In this document: in pieces, positions 8,955 to 19,000 of the stretch | How positions within the stretch are numbered: position 1 is the stretch's first letter | Layout of the letters: each line of letters begins with the position of its first letter | Assembly: GCF_000332355.1 (NCBI RefSeq) | Contig: NZ_KB235959.1 | Location: forward strand, 351,260-415,259 | From: Baaleninema simplex PCC 7105 | GTDB taxonomy: Bacteria; Cyanobacteriota; Cyanobacteriia; Cyanobacteriales; Geitlerinemataceae | Length of the DNA stretch: 64,000 nucleotides | Direction of reading: 5' to 3' | The notes under the pieces: generated by a model | What the model was told of the DNA's origin: nothing | Seen by the model: the letters and a program-made list of their open reading frames with translations, nothing else | The model's database searches: none | Program-made: the position numbers and the translations under genes

Positions 8955-9434
8955 TCACCTCATCATCTCCAAGCGATCGATCGCCTCGGAGACGATCGGC
9001 GGGAGGCGGCGCATAATTTTACCTTTTTCGCGATCGACCGCAACGAGCGTGACTTGCGCTGATAGATAGATCTCTGTGCGATCGTCCGACACGATTTGAT
9101 AGTCCCAGTTCAGGCGAACGCCGTTTCCAGTGTTCATGCGGGTTTTCACGATGCCAGTCGCGCCCATCGGCATAGCTCGGTGGTAGCGCGTCGATAGCTC
9201 GACCACTAACAACTCGCAGCCCAACGCCACCAAATCGGCGTAATCGAGACCGATGGATTTAAAACACTCGACGCGGGCTTCTTCCATCCAAGTGATATAG
9301 GTTCCGTGCCAGACAACGCCGCCGTAGTCCGTATGGTGGGGATAGGCTCGCACGGGGTACTCAAACCAAACCTCTTCGCCGGTCAGCACCTGATTTTGAA
9401 TTGCCGTACTCGATTTATCTCGGGGATCGCTCAT
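8955..9434 (-). CDS. acyl-CoA thioesterase, YbgC/4HBT family
   Basis: A 159-residue hot-dog-fold thioesterase. The motif HHTDYGGVVWHGTYITWMEEAR carries the Asp and the helix typical of YbgC-type 4-hydroxybenzoyl-CoA thioesterases. The rest matches the fold, with QVTLVAVDREKGKIMRRLP at the end. The frame extends five codons up to a TTG at 9449, but the ATG at 9434 is the better start. The acyl substrate cannot be told from sequence; a role in quinone or fatty-acid metabolism is possible. Confidence 0.85.
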   Translation of the reverse strand: MSDPRDKSSTAIQNQVLTGEEVWFEYPVRAYPHHTDYGGVVWHGTYITWMEEARVECFKSIGLDYADLVALGCELLVVELSTRYHRAMPMGATGIVKTRMNTGNGVRLNWDYQIVSDDRTEIYLSAQVTLVAVDREKGKIMRRLPPIVSEAIDRLEMMR

Positions 9435-9581
9435 CACAAAACGTTTCAAAACGCTACATTTCTACAAATTTTGCGTTATGCATGGGGCTTATGCTTAATT
9501 TTATAGTTCGATAGAAATTTTTGAGGCAACCGAATTTCACGGCAAGACCTCGCCAAATGTCGTCACGACCATAGTAAACCG

Positions 9582-10415
9582 ATGATTGAAAACATTCTTG
9601 TTGCCGTCGCCGGACGGGGCCTGTGCGAAGAGATGCTCAACCAGTTGATGGAGATTCCCGAAATCCAACGAGCGTCGATTACGGTCTTGCACGTCGTCCC
9701 ACCTCAAATCACGGCCGATGCAGTTTCGGAAAAACTGGAAGAAGGCGGCAAAATTCTCGCCGAAGCCGTTAAATCCCTGAAGGTCGATCCGAGCAAAGTG
9801 ACGCCCCTTCTCAAACAGGGCGATCCGAAAACCATTGTTTGCGATACGGCAAAAGAAGCCAACGCCGATTTGATTATCATGGGATCGCGCGGACTCGGTC
9901 GCCTGGTGTCGATTCTGGAAAACTCGGTGAGTCAGTACGTGTTCCAACTTGCCGATCGCCCGATGCTGCTGGTGAAGGATGACGTGTACGTCAAACGCCT
10001 CAAACGAATGATGGTCGCCCTCGACCCCTCCGACGCCTCCAAACAGTCGTTAGAATTGGCGTTATCCTGGGCTAAAGACCTCAAAGACGTGCAACTCGTA
10101 CTCGCTCACGTCAACCCCCCCGACACGAGCATCCCTCCAGAACAAGATGCGATCTTAGCTGAGGCGATTCAGAAAGCCCGTAACTTGGGCATCAACGCTC
10201 GCTGTCTGACGGCCGCAGGGAAAGCCGGAGCGGAAATCTGCCGTCTCGTCGAAGATGAAAACGTCGACTTGCTGGTTTTGGGATCGCCCGATCGCCGACC
10301 GACGATCGCCAAAGGCTTACCCGACCTCGATCGCCTCTTGGGTCAGTCCCTATCAGATTACGTTCGCGTTTACGCCAACTGTCCGGTTCTCTTAGCGCGG
10401 ACGATCGGTGAATAA
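9582..10415 (+). CDS. tandem universal stress protein (two UspA domains)
   Basis: A 277-residue cytosolic protein with two UspA domains. The first, about residues 1-140, contains the ATP-binding GSRGLGRLVSILENSVSQYV region. The second, about 143-277, has a degraded nucleotide loop (GSPDRR...SLSDYV). Tandem Usp proteins usually bind ATP and act in stress or energy signalling; no partner is visible here. The ATG at 9582 begins MIENILVAV, the usual Usp opening. A strong terminator follows at 10446. Confidence 0.9.
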   Translation: MIENILVAVAGRGLCEEMLNQLMEIPEIQRASITVLHVVPPQITADAVSEKLEEGGKILAEAVKSLKVDPSKVTPLLKQGDPKTIVCDTAKEANADLIIMGSRGLGRLVSILENSVSQYVFQLADRPMLLVKDDVYVKRLKRMMVALDPSDASKQSLELALSWAKDLKDVQLVLAHVNPPDTSIPPEQDAILAEAIQKARNLGINARCLTAAGKAGAEICRLVEDENVDLLVLGSPDRRPTIAKGLPDLDRLLGQSLSDYVRVYANCPVLLARTIGE

Positions 10416-10445
10416 CTCGCGATCGCCAGTTCCCTAAAACCACTG

Positions 10446-10477
10446 AAAAACCCGGCCTCACAACGAAGCCGGGTTTT
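10446..10477 (+). terminator. intrinsic terminator after the Usp gene
   Basis: The hairpin AAAAACCCGGC-loop-GCCGGGTTTTT is GC-rich and flanked by A and T runs. It lies 30 bp after the Usp stop and just beyond the psbM stop on the other strand, so it can terminate both. Confidence 0.9.
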
Positions 10478-10507
10478 TCAGCCAACCGCTCGGGAAGTGC
10501 CACGAAT

Positions 10508-10621
10508 TTAAGTGTCTCTTCCTTCGCGACTTTGGGTCTGAATATACAGAATTAACAGAAAGACGGTTGGCACTAGCACGAACAATAAGCTGGCCACAAA
10601 ACCGAGATCGTTAACTTGCAT
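10508..10621 (-). CDS. psbM: photosystem II reaction centre protein M
   Basis: A 37-residue single-span protein. It begins [20 protein letters not shown] and ends in the polar tail QSREGRDT, which is the PsbM pattern: a short lumenal N terminus, one hydrophobic helix (about residues 6-27) and a stromal/cytosolic tail. PsbM sits at the photosystem II dimer interface. The gene lies 46 bp downstream of the ferredoxin gene on the same strand, so the two are probably cotranscribed. Confidence 0.93.
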   Translation of the reverse strand: MQVNDLGFVASLLFVLVPTVFLLILYIQTQSREGRDT

Positions 10622-10667
10622 AGAAAAGCCCTCTCGCGAAGCTCGAAATTTTAGCTTCTTTAGAATA

Positions 10668-10964
10668 TCACGGCTTGGTTTTTACACTCACGGGGCCGTT
10701 GACGATGACTTGACAAGCCAGACGATAGGTGTCCGGTTTTTTACGCAATTTCCGCTTTTCAGCTTCTGTTGGTGGCGAGAGATTTTCCATCCCCTCGACG
10801 ACTTCGACGATGCAGGTTCCACACTGACCGTAACCGCCACAGTTCGTCAGCTTGCCCCAGGTTTTGTAAATATCGACTTTGTTCTCCAGGGCTTTAGTTC
10901 TTAAGTTTGCCCCGTCTGCCGCGACGACTTCGAGATCTTCGTTGACAAACTTAATATCAGCCAT
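10668..10964 (-). CDS. 2Fe-2S ferredoxin
   Basis: A 98-residue plant/adrenodoxin-type ferredoxin. The cluster ligands are Cys in [10 protein letters not shown] plus a distant Cys in RLACQV (about residue 83), giving the C-x5-C-x2-C...C spacing. It is more basic at the C terminus (KRKLRKKPD) than the main photosynthetic PetF and is probably a specialised electron carrier. It precedes psbM on the same strand, which suggests a thylakoid-related role; the partner enzyme is unknown. Confidence 0.9.
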   Translation of the reverse strand: MADIKFVNEDLEVVAADGANLRTKALENKVDIYKTWGKLTNCGGYGQCGTCIVEVVEGMENLSPPTEAEKRKLRKKPDTYRLACQVIVNGPVSVKTKP

Positions 10965-11128
10965 ATTGCTTCTCCGTTGCTGCTTGAAATTGCTAGGGTT
11001 CTTTGAGATTTATGTTAACAATCTTTACGATAAAACGTAAAAAAATGTAAAGAACAACCGCCCGTCGCATCGACGAACGATACAGCGATCGAGCGGTTCG
11101 AGCCTAACTTGGGTGGATTTCCAGACTG

Positions 11129-12886
11129 TTACTCAGACGGGAGCAGTGCGTCGATTTCGTCCGAGAACGGATAGTTACTGACCGCCCGTCGAATCTGAGC
11201 CAACGCCCGGTTGTACCCGATAATCGCATCGATGAGGTTTCCCTGCGCCTGTGTCAAATCGTCTTGAGCCTGAATCACGTCCGTCTGGGTTCCCACACCC
11301 GCTCGAAAACGCAACCGTGCCAGATCCAAACTTTCCTCAGCCAGCGTCAACGCCGTGTTTGAGGTCTGCACGTTTTGCAACCGCGCCTCCAACTCGTAGT
11401 AAGCTCGTTCGACTTGCAGGCGAATCTGGTTACGCAAGTTTGAAAATCGAACTTCCGCCGTTTCGCGATTGAGTTCCTCCTGACGGGCCGCTGCATAACT
11501 CGCCCCTCCGTTAAACAAGCGCCATTGCATCTGAGCGCCGACGGCGTAGCCATCGGTCAGTCCGCCCACATCGTCCTCAGACACGTCGAGCAGTTGCATA
11601 CTGCCAAAGATCGAGAACTGGGGCAGCGTTTGCGCCAACGCCACCCGTCGGCGATCGTCGCTAATTTCCCGCTGGACGAGTTGCTGCTCGAGTTCGGCCC
11701 GGTTGTGCAAAGCTCTAACGATACTTTCTTCTAAGGTCATTTCCCAAATCCCTTCTAAGTCTACTGGGTCGGCGGCCGCCACGTTCACCGACTGCGGGAC
11801 ATTGAGAACCTGCGCCAAAGTCCGTCGCGCTACCTGTTGGTCGCTCAGGGCTTGAGTCAGTTGTTGCTGGTCGTTGGCTAGCTGTACCTCAGCTCGCAGC
11901 ACGTCGAACTGAGTTCCAACGCCTGCTTCTTCAAGGGCTTGGGCGTCTTCCAAACTTTGCTGGGAGTTTTCCACAGCCGATCGCGCGATCCTTACGTCCA
12001 TATCCGACTGTTGAACGTTGTAATAGGCTTCGCTGACGTCCAAACGGATATCTTCGAGTTGACGCTCTAGCTCCAATTCGTTGACCCGTACCTGGCCGCG
12101 AGCAGCGCCGATTTGTCCGGCTCGACGTCCGAAGGTGTACACGTCGTAACTGAGTTGGAGTTGGTTGTCCCACGTCACCGACGTCGAATCGGTCTGTAGT
12201 GGTGAAAGTACCCCTTGAATCTCCTCCTGACGTTCGATGCTAATGCGCGAACTGGCCGAGTCGTTCCAGGTCACGTTACTCGATAAATCTAACTGCGGAA
12301 ACAGCGTTCCTTTGACTTCCCGCAGGTTAGCGCGACTGGCTTCGAGAGCCAAACGAGATTCTTGTAAGTCGAGATTGTTGCGAACGGCCAACTCGATCGC
12401 CTGGTCGAGAGTAATCGGTTGAATTCCCAACAGCTCGACTTCCTCATCTTCTGTGGGAAAGCGTAGAAGGTTAGGATGGGGATCGAGATACGGCGGCGGT
12501 GGTTCTCCTTCTGGAATCGTCGTGACCCCCGACGGTTGAGGAATCGAGGGAATTTCGGGAAGTTCTACGTCCGTAATGTCGCTGTCGGGGGGGTTGGGTA
12601 TCCCCATGCTGTCTTCAGGTTTCGGTGCTGGGGTCGCAGAGGGTTCGGGTTCGGAACGCTCGCTCGAGGGGGCGTTCCCAGAAGGAGCGCCTGTTCCATC
12701 AAGCGTTTGTCGCGGTCGCTTTTTTTCAGGTGGCACTTGCGCCGTGACGGAGGAGTCCTCGGCGATCTCTTCGCTCTTTATCTGAGCGGGTTTAGCCGGA
12801 GTTTTCATCGACGCGATCGCTCTCGACGCGTGAAGAGAGAGCGCCGCGATAATACTCACAGCCATCCAATAACGCAATCTGGTCAT
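11129..12886 (-). CDS. TolC-family outer-membrane efflux protein
   Basis: 585 residues. An N-terminal signal peptide (residues 1 to about 25, hydrophobic core VSIIAALSLHASRAIA) is followed by a Pro/Glu-rich low-complexity segment to about residue 130. Two OEP repeats then make the alpha-helical barrel, with long heptad-like helices (for example ARLRFRAGVGTQTDVIQAQ near 530). TolC homologues form trimeric export channels that work with ABC/RND pumps or type I secretion; no inner-membrane partner is next to it. The Pro-rich insert is longer than in enterobacterial TolC but common in cyanobacteria. Confidence 0.92.
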   Translation of the reverse strand: MTRLRYWMAVSIIAALSLHASRAIASMKTPAKPAQIKSEEIAEDSSVTAQVPPEKKRPRQTLDGTGAPSGNAPSSERSEPEPSATPAPKPEDSMGIPNPPDSDITDVELPEIPSIPQPSGVTTIPEGEPPPPYLDPHPNLLRFPTEDEEVELLGIQPITLDQAIELAVRNNLDLQESRLALEASRANLREVKGTLFPQLDLSSNVTWNDSASSRISIERQEEIQGVLSPLQTDSTSVTWDNQLQLSYDVYTFGRRAGQIGAARGQVRVNELELERQLEDIRLDVSEAYYNVQQSDMDVRIARSAVENSQQSLEDAQALEEAGVGTQFDVLRAEVQLANDQQQLTQALSDQQVARRTLAQVLNVPQSVNVAAADPVDLEGIWEMTLEESIVRALHNRAELEQQLVQREISDDRRRVALAQTLPQFSIFGSMQLLDVSEDDVGGLTDGYAVGAQMQWRLFNGGASYAAARQEELNRETAEVRFSNLRNQIRLQVERAYYELEARLQNVQTSNTALTLAEESLDLARLRFRAGVGTQTDVIQAQDDLTQAQGNLIDAIIGYNRALAQIRRAVSNYPFSDEIDALLPSE

Positions 12887-13208
12887 ATGCTCGTTTGGAA
12901 TTCGCCTGACTTGGGAACTAATGCGACAACTGGGACAACCCCTTTAGCACAATAGCAGCTAGACCCGATCGTTTTCCCCATAAAATCGAAAAAAATTCCG
13001 CTTCTCAAACGATCGCCTCACCTCTAGATTTTTGTAACGTTTCTTGTCGAAGGTCTTGACAACTGCGATCGCGTTTCTCACAATTCGTTACTCGTTGGCG
13101 CGATCGCGACGACTCCCCCCGCTCCCACAAGACCGATAAAATTGAGGACAGATCCCGCTCGAATCGACGATCGCGCGATTTCGACTCCAGTTCTATTACC
13201 GTGTTGTT
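12887..13208. other. intergenic, divergent promoter region
   Basis: 322 bp between the divergent TolC gene and the gene at 13209. It contains several GCGATCGC-type HIP1 sites (for example near 13069 and 13101) but no coding frame or clear hairpin. It must hold both promoters; no convincing -35/-10 pair could be chosen. Confidence 0.5.
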
Positions 13209-13730
13209 GTGAGTACCCCCGATCGCACCGAACTCGCCCGCATCCGTTACGAAACCGCCAAAGAGATTTTCGAGCGAGGCCAGTATCGCGAGGCCGTCTC
13301 CTTGCTCGAAAACGCCTGTGCCTTAGTCGATCGCGGCACGCCCCTCGGCGGCGAAATCCAAATTTGGCTCGTCACGGCCCATCAAGCCGTCGGCGATCTC
13401 AAATCGGCGGTCAGTCTATGTCGCAAGCTATCGCGACATCCCCACCTCACCACCCGCCAACAAAGCCGCCGTCTGTTGGCAATTCTCGAAGCGCCCCGTT
13501 TGGCGATGCGTCCGGAGTGGAACGTCAACATTCCCGATTTAAGCAATCTCGAAGAAAGCGTCGCGAGCGATCGCAAAGGTTCGAGTCGCCCCCTCAAACG
13601 CAAACCCCGTCCCCTTCCCGCTCCCCAACCCATTGACCCCAGCCAAATCAACACCCAAGACAACCGCTTCGTCTGGGTCGCTCTCTTGGCAAGTCTGGCG
13701 ATTCTGTCGTCGCTTCTGTGGTTGGCGTGA
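13209..13730 (+). CDS. TPR-like protein with C-terminal membrane anchor
   Basis: 173 residues starting at GTG. Residues 5-100 are helical and resemble two or three tetratricopeptide units (RYETAKEIFERGQYREAVSLLENA). A proline- and basic-rich linker (115-145) follows, then one C-terminal transmembrane helix (about 152-172, FVWVALLASLAILSSLLWL) ending at the stop. It would face the cytosol as a tail-anchored adaptor. Function is unknown. The stop is immediately followed by a GGGGGAGAGG repeat. Confidence 0.75.
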   Translation: MSTPDRTELARIRYETAKEIFERGQYREAVSLLENACALVDRGTPLGGEIQIWLVTAHQAVGDLKSAVSLCRKLSRHPHLTTRQQSRRLLAILEAPRLAMRPEWNVNIPDLSNLEESVASDRKGSSRPLKRKPRPLPAPQPIDPSQINTQDNRFVWVALLASLAILSSLLWLA

Positions 13731-13905
13731 GGGGGAGAGGGGGAGAGGAGAAGAGGGGGAGAGGGGGAGAGGAGAAGAGGGGGAGAGGAGAAGAGGGGGA
13801 GAGGAGAAGAGGGGGAGAGGGGGAGAAACTGTCAACTGTCTCTACTACTTCCCCGTTCCCTGTTCTCCCGTTCCCCGTTCCCTGTTCCCTGTTCCCCCGT
13901 TCCCT
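13731..13905. repeat. GGGGGAGAGGAGAAGA run and TTCCC heptads
   Basis: Bases 13731-13827 are tandem GGGGGAGA/GGAGAAGA units starting right after the stop codon. Bases 13848-13905 are CCCGTTCCC/TGTTCCC units reaching the cobQ stop. This is the same two-part repeat as at 8783-8929. Confidence 0.9.
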
Positions 13906-13907
13906 CA

Positions 13908-15374
13908 TTACTGCAAAATCTGCGTGAGATCGAGGTTTTCGTGAACTAACTCCGCCAAATCCTCGAGGAGCGTTTCCCGTTGCTCGCGATAGTTGGGAAT
14001 GCCCGTCGGCAATGCCTTAAGACCCCGTTGCTGACGCAGGCGATTTAACCAAGCTCGCCGCCAGGGGCCGCTATCGAACAAACCGTGGAGGTAAGTTCCC
14101 CAAATCGACTGATACTTATCGACGACTCCCAAACTTTCATCGTCGAACAGCGGCTGAAACTCCTCTCCATCCGACATCTGAGTGCGACCGCGATGAATTT
14201 CGTAACCGACGACGTGAAGTCCCCGTTGAGGATACGCTGACGTCACCGATCGCTGGCGGGCGATTTTGTTGGTAGTAATCACCGTTTTCATCGGCACTAA
14301 ACCCAAACCCTTGTATCGCCCTTCGACTCCCTCAATTCCTTCCGGGTCGGCGATAGTCTGACCGAGCATCTGAAACCCGCCAGCCATCCCTAAAATCGTG
14401 CCACCGGCCGAGACGTAATCCTTAAGTTCTTCAGCCATTCCCGTTTCTTGCAAGACCAGCAAATCGGCGATCGTCGATCGCGTTCCCGGTAAAACGACCG
14501 CGTCAGGATAGCCGATAGACTGCTTGGGCGAAACGTATTTGACTTGTACGCTCGGCTCGGCTTCGAGGGGGTCGAAATCCGAAAAATTCGTCATGCGGGG
14601 CAACCGCACCACCTTCAACGTAACGTCGTTGTGTCCCCGATGACTGTGGCGTTCGAGGGGGTTCAACGTCTCGCGGTTCGATCGCGCCACCTCGCTCGAG
14701 GGAATCACGCCCAACACCGGAAGTCCCGTCCGCTGCTCTAACCAATCGAGACCCGGCTGAAGCAATACCCGCGATCCTTGCCATTTATTGATGACAATAC
14801 CGCGTACCAACGCCCGATCGAAGGATTCGAGGAGGTCTAACGTTCCCAACACTTGAGCCAGAGCGCCCCCCCGCTCGATATCGACCACCAACAGCGTGGG
14901 CGAGTTGAGGTAACGGGCAACGCGAAAGTTCGACAGGTCGCACCGTTTGAGGTGAACGTCGGCCACGCTCCCGCCTCCTTCACAGACGAGGGCATCGAAC
15001 TCTGCCGTCAGTTGATCGAGACAGTCGCGCACCACAGCCCAACCGTCGTTTTCCGCCCAACTGCAAAAGTCATTAACAGAGATCGTGCCGCCTCCTTTTC
15101 CTTTTACGAAGGGTTTGAAGGAGTTGTCGCCCTTGGGTTTGAGTAAAATCGGATTCATTTCCACGGCGGGAGAAATTCCGGCCGCCCAGGCTTGCAGGGC
15201 TTGGGCGTACCCCATTTCACCACCGATTTCGGTCAAATAAGACTGCGAACTAAGGGTGACACCTTTAAAGGGCGCGACACGAATGCCTCGACGAGCGAGA
15301 ATGCGACAAATCGCGGTCGTGAGTACTGATTTTCCGGCTTGAGATGTCGTACTGACGACCGTAATCGCTTTCAT
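13908..15374 (-). CDS. cobQ: CobQ-like cobyric acid synthase, divergent motifs
   Basis: 488 residues with the CobQ layout: an N-terminal P-loop-like ATPase domain (SQAGKSVLTTAICRILARRG, residues 11-30; GDN near 85; VDIERGGALAQ) and a C-terminal class I glutaminase-like domain ending in WGTYLHGLFD. CobQ amidates side chains of adenosylcobyrinic acid in B12 synthesis. Several usual motifs differ. The substrate loop usually read as KGQNMS..S is KGVTLSSQS, and the glutaminase nucleophile motif G-[IV]-C-G-G reads GMAGG, putting Ala331 where the catalytic Cys should be. The distal His is kept. It may be a paralogue that uses ammonia or has another role. Confidence 0.8.
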   Translation of the reverse strand: MKAITVVSTTSQAGKSVLTTAICRILARRGIRVAPFKGVTLSSQSYLTEIGGEMGYAQALQAWAAGISPAVEMNPILLKPKGDNSFKPFVKGKGGGTISVNDFCSWAENDGWAVVRDCLDQLTAEFDALVCEGGGSVADVHLKRCDLSNFRVARYLNSPTLLVVDIERGGALAQVLGTLDLLESFDRALVRGIVINKWQGSRVLLQPGLDWLEQRTGLPVLGVIPSSEVARSNRETLNPLERHSHRGHNDVTLKVVRLPRMTNFSDFDPLEAEPSVQVKYVSPKQSIGYPDAVVLPGTRSTIADLLVLQETGMAEELKDYVSAGGTILGMAGGFQMLGQTIADPEGIEGVEGRYKGLGLVPMKTVITTNKIARQRSVTSAYPQRGLHVVGYEIHRGRTQMSDGEEFQPLFDDESLGVVDKYQSIWGTYLHGLFDSGPWRRAWLNRLRQQRGLKALPTGIPNYREQRETLLEDLAELVHENLDLTQILQ

Positions 15375-16058
15375 GGCGACAACCCTTTTTCAGTGAACAG
15401 TGAGCAGCGAGCCGCGAAGCAGTGAAGACAGTTGATAGTTGACAGTGCGTAGGGTGCATGTCGATCGGTGTAGAGTGCAAAGGGAAGGGTGTAGCGTGGG
15501 AATTCCGATTAACTCTTCACGCTACACGCTTGATTCTTCCCTGAAAGAAGCACACCGCCCCTCGTCTCCCCATCTCTTCGTCTCCCCATCTCCTCATCTA
15601 GAGACAGAAAGTTTGAGGAGAAATTGAGTTGTACTCTTACAAATCGCAGTCTCGAACAGTTTTCAGGATATCTGTCGTTGTCGCTAACATCTTACACGCG
15701 ATTTTTGGCGATGTCAGGCAAGCAACGCCTGTTGAGCTTGCTTTGAGATGCTGTGTGTCAGATTTTTTCGATCGAATGTTGTATGATGGGAACAGTATGC
15801 GGCCGACGGTTCGATCGCTCTCGATGCTTTTGATACGTTTCAAGGATTTCGAGCGAAAGCGCGATCGCACTGAGTCTTTTTAACAACGGCTTTTTCAACA
15901 TCCAATTTTTCAAAACTCTCGACATCGATCGCCCCCCTTCAAGCGAGAGATGTGACGCGAGACCACCGCAGACACCGCTCGGAATCGTGCCGCAGATGGT
16001 ATCGTCTCGGACTCGCCGAACTCGAGAGCTAAGTTTCGTTTCACCCTGAATATCGAGC
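15375..16058. other. intergenic with short repeats, no clear gene
   Basis: 684 bp. Bases 15390-15620 hold GTGAACAGTGAGCAGCGAGC-type repeats, a GTGTAGCGTG...CACGCTACAC inverted repeat (about 15490-15530) and CTCCCCATCTC units. From 15630 to 16058 there is ordinary-looking DNA with a GCAAGC...GCTTGC hairpin near 15720-15743. Frames of 70-140 codons run across it on both strands but lack family features, and I do not call them. It should contain the promoters of cobQ and the SNF2 helicase. Confidence 0.5.
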
Positions 16059-19000
16059 ATGGCAATCTTACACGGCAGTTGGCGCGATCGCGAATCTTGT
16101 TTCTTTCTCTGGGGCGAAACTTGGCGTCGGTTAGAGACTTCCGTGTCCTCGGACGAGGACATCGCAGACAACCCCTTCGCCCTCAACGGCCGGGAACTGC
16201 AAGACTTGCTCGATCGCCTGAGTAAAACTCACCAACTGGCGGTAACAGAGACGTTTCAGCCCGCGTCTCAAATCCTGTTGCTTCCCAGCCAAACCCGTAA
16301 AGAGGGCGATCGCGTTCCTCAACATTCCGCCGCCACCCCCGACGGCGAACTCACCTTACATCCCTGGCGCGTCGAAGGATTTCACCTCGACCCCGCCCAA
16401 GCTGTCGAACTCCTCCACAGCTTACCCTTGGGACAACTCACGGAGTCCGAGTCTTTTGTCGGGGCAGATTTACAATTTTGGTCTCACGTGGCGCGGTGGA
16501 CGCTGGATTTACTAGCCCGAGGTAAATTCCTCCCCGGCTTGGCGGTTCGCCCCGACGGTTCCCTCGAAAGCCTCTGGCAACCCCTCCTCGACAGTGCCAC
16601 CGATACCGATCGCTTCCACCGTTTCGCCAAACAAATGCCGGGAAGCTGTCGCGCCTATCCCGACGCGGAAACGGGAGTTTCGCCGAGTCCCCAAACCCTA
16701 CTGCGCCGTTTCCTCGAAACCTTCACCGACACCCAAGTTCGGCAACATACAGGCAACGTACCGCTACCGCCTCTCAATTCTCCCGTGAAAGACTGGCTGG
16801 AATCTTTGAGTCGCCCTTCGCCCCGCGTGAATTTGGGACTCAAACAAGCCGAACCTCTAGCGACAGCCTTGAATACCTGGATAGCCCCGGTGAGTTCGGC
16901 GTTGTCCGGGGAAAACCAGTTTCGGACGGCGTTTCAACTGCACCCCCCGGTGGAAAACGGTAAAGATTGGCGGTTTGATTTTTACCTGCAAGCGGCGGAC
17001 GACCCGGAATTTCTCGTCTCGGCCGATACGATATGGAATCATGCCGTCGATCGCCTCGCCGTACGCGGACGGGAAATCGATCGCCCCCAAGAAACCCTGT
17101 TAAGCGGGTTGGGACTCGCCTCGCGTCTCTATCCCACCCTCGAAGCCGCCTTACAAACCCCTCGCCCTAAAGGATGCGATCTCGATCCGATTCAGGCTTA
17201 CGAATTCCTCAAAAGTACCCGCTGGCGATTGCAAGAAAACGGTTTAGGGGTGGTGTTACCGCCGAATTTGGAAAACGTCGAAGGTTTATCGGGACGATTG
17301 GGGTTAGTGGTTCGCGCCGAACCGCCCAAGAAACGGGCAAAATTGGGATTGAAAGGGTTGCTGGATTTCCAATGGCAACTGAGTCTCGGTGGGAAAACCC
17401 TGTCTAAAGCGGAATTCGATCGCCTCCTCACGTTGGGAAGTCCCCTCGTCGAAATCGATGGCGAATGGGTGGAACTCCGCATGGCGGACGTGAAAGCTGC
17501 TAACGAGTTTTTCGACGAACGCCAAGACGATTTATCCCTGTCTCTCGAAGACGCCCTTCGCATCGGAACGGGAGGCGACACCCAAACCCTCGGGAAACTC
17601 CCCGTCGTCCGCTTTGAAGCCAGCGGCCATCTCCAAGCCTTGATGGATACCATCACCGGGAAACGTCGCCTGGAACCCCTCGACGCCCCGCAGAAGTTCA
17701 AAGGGGAATTGCGCCCCTATCAAGCCCGAGGCGTGGGTTGGCTGGCGTTCTTGGAACGCTGGGGCTTGGGGGCTTGTTTGGCTGACGATATGGGGTTGGG
17801 TAAAACCATTCAAACCATCGCCTTTTTGCAGCATTTGCAGGAACGCGACGATCTCGACGCGCCTACATTATTAATATGTCCGACCTCGGTGTTGGGGAAC
17901 TGGGAACGGGAGGTGAAGAAATTCGGCCCCTCCCTGTCGGTGTTCGTCCACCACGGCGACAAACGCCCCAAGGGTCAAAGTTTCCTGAAAACGGTGAAAC
18001 AGAAACATCTCGTCATCACCAGTTACGCTTTGGTGCATCGGGATTTGAAGGATTTACAGAAAATCGACTGGCGGGTGGTGGTTCTCGACGAGGCGCAAAA
18101 CGTGAAAAACCCCGACGCGAAGCAGTCGAAGGCGGTGCGTCAGTTGGAAACTCAGTTTCGGGTTGCGCTGACGGGGACGCCGGTAGAAAACCGTTTGTCG
18201 GAGTTGTGGTCGATTTTGGATTTCCTGAATCCGGGGTATTTGGGAACGCCGACGTTTTTCAAGCGGCGGTTTGCGATTCCCATCGAACGGTATGGGGATA
18301 CGGACTCGCTGCAAACGTTGCGATCGCTGGTTCAACCGTTTATTTTGCGCCGTTTGAAAACCGACAAGGACATCATTCAGGATTTACCGGAAAAGCAGGA
18401 AACCACGGTGTTCTGTTCGCTGACGGCGCAACAGGCGCGACGGTATCAAGAATTGGTGGAGGAGTCGATGGCGAAAATCGAGTCTTCCGAAGGGTTGCAA
18501 CGTCGCGGCTTGGTGTTGGGATTGCTGACGCAACTGAAGCAAGTTTGCAACCACCCCGAGTTGTTGGGGTTGAAGAACCGCAAGAACAAAGCCACAATTC
18601 TCGATCGCATGACGGGGGGTTCGGGAAAGGTGCAGCGGTTGGAGGAACTTCTCGAGGAATCGATCGCGGAGGGCGATCGTGCGTTGATTTTCACGCAATT
18701 CGCCGAATGGGGAAAAGTGTTAAAAGCCCATTTGGAAAAACGCTTGGGGCGCGAAGTGCTGTATTTGTACGGGGCGACGCGGAAAGTGCAACGGGAAGCA
18801 ATGGTCGATCGATTCCAACACGATCCCCAAGGTCCGCCGGTTTTTATTCTTTCGTTAAAAGCGGGAGGAACGGGATTGAATTTAACACGGGCGAACCATG
18901 TTTTCCATTTCGATCGCTGGTGGAATCCGGCGGTTGAGAATCAAGCCACCGACCGAGTTTTCCGCATCGGACAAACTCAAAACGTTCAAGTTCACAAGTT

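Noticed and set aside
15629-15883. 84-codon frame between cobQ and the SNF2 gene
   Set aside because: No ribosome-binding site or family pattern, and an equally long frame lies on the other strand.
17876-18937. 353-codon alternate frame inside the SNF2 helicase gene
   Set aside because: It is a shadow frame: the real frame has all helicase motifs through this stretch.
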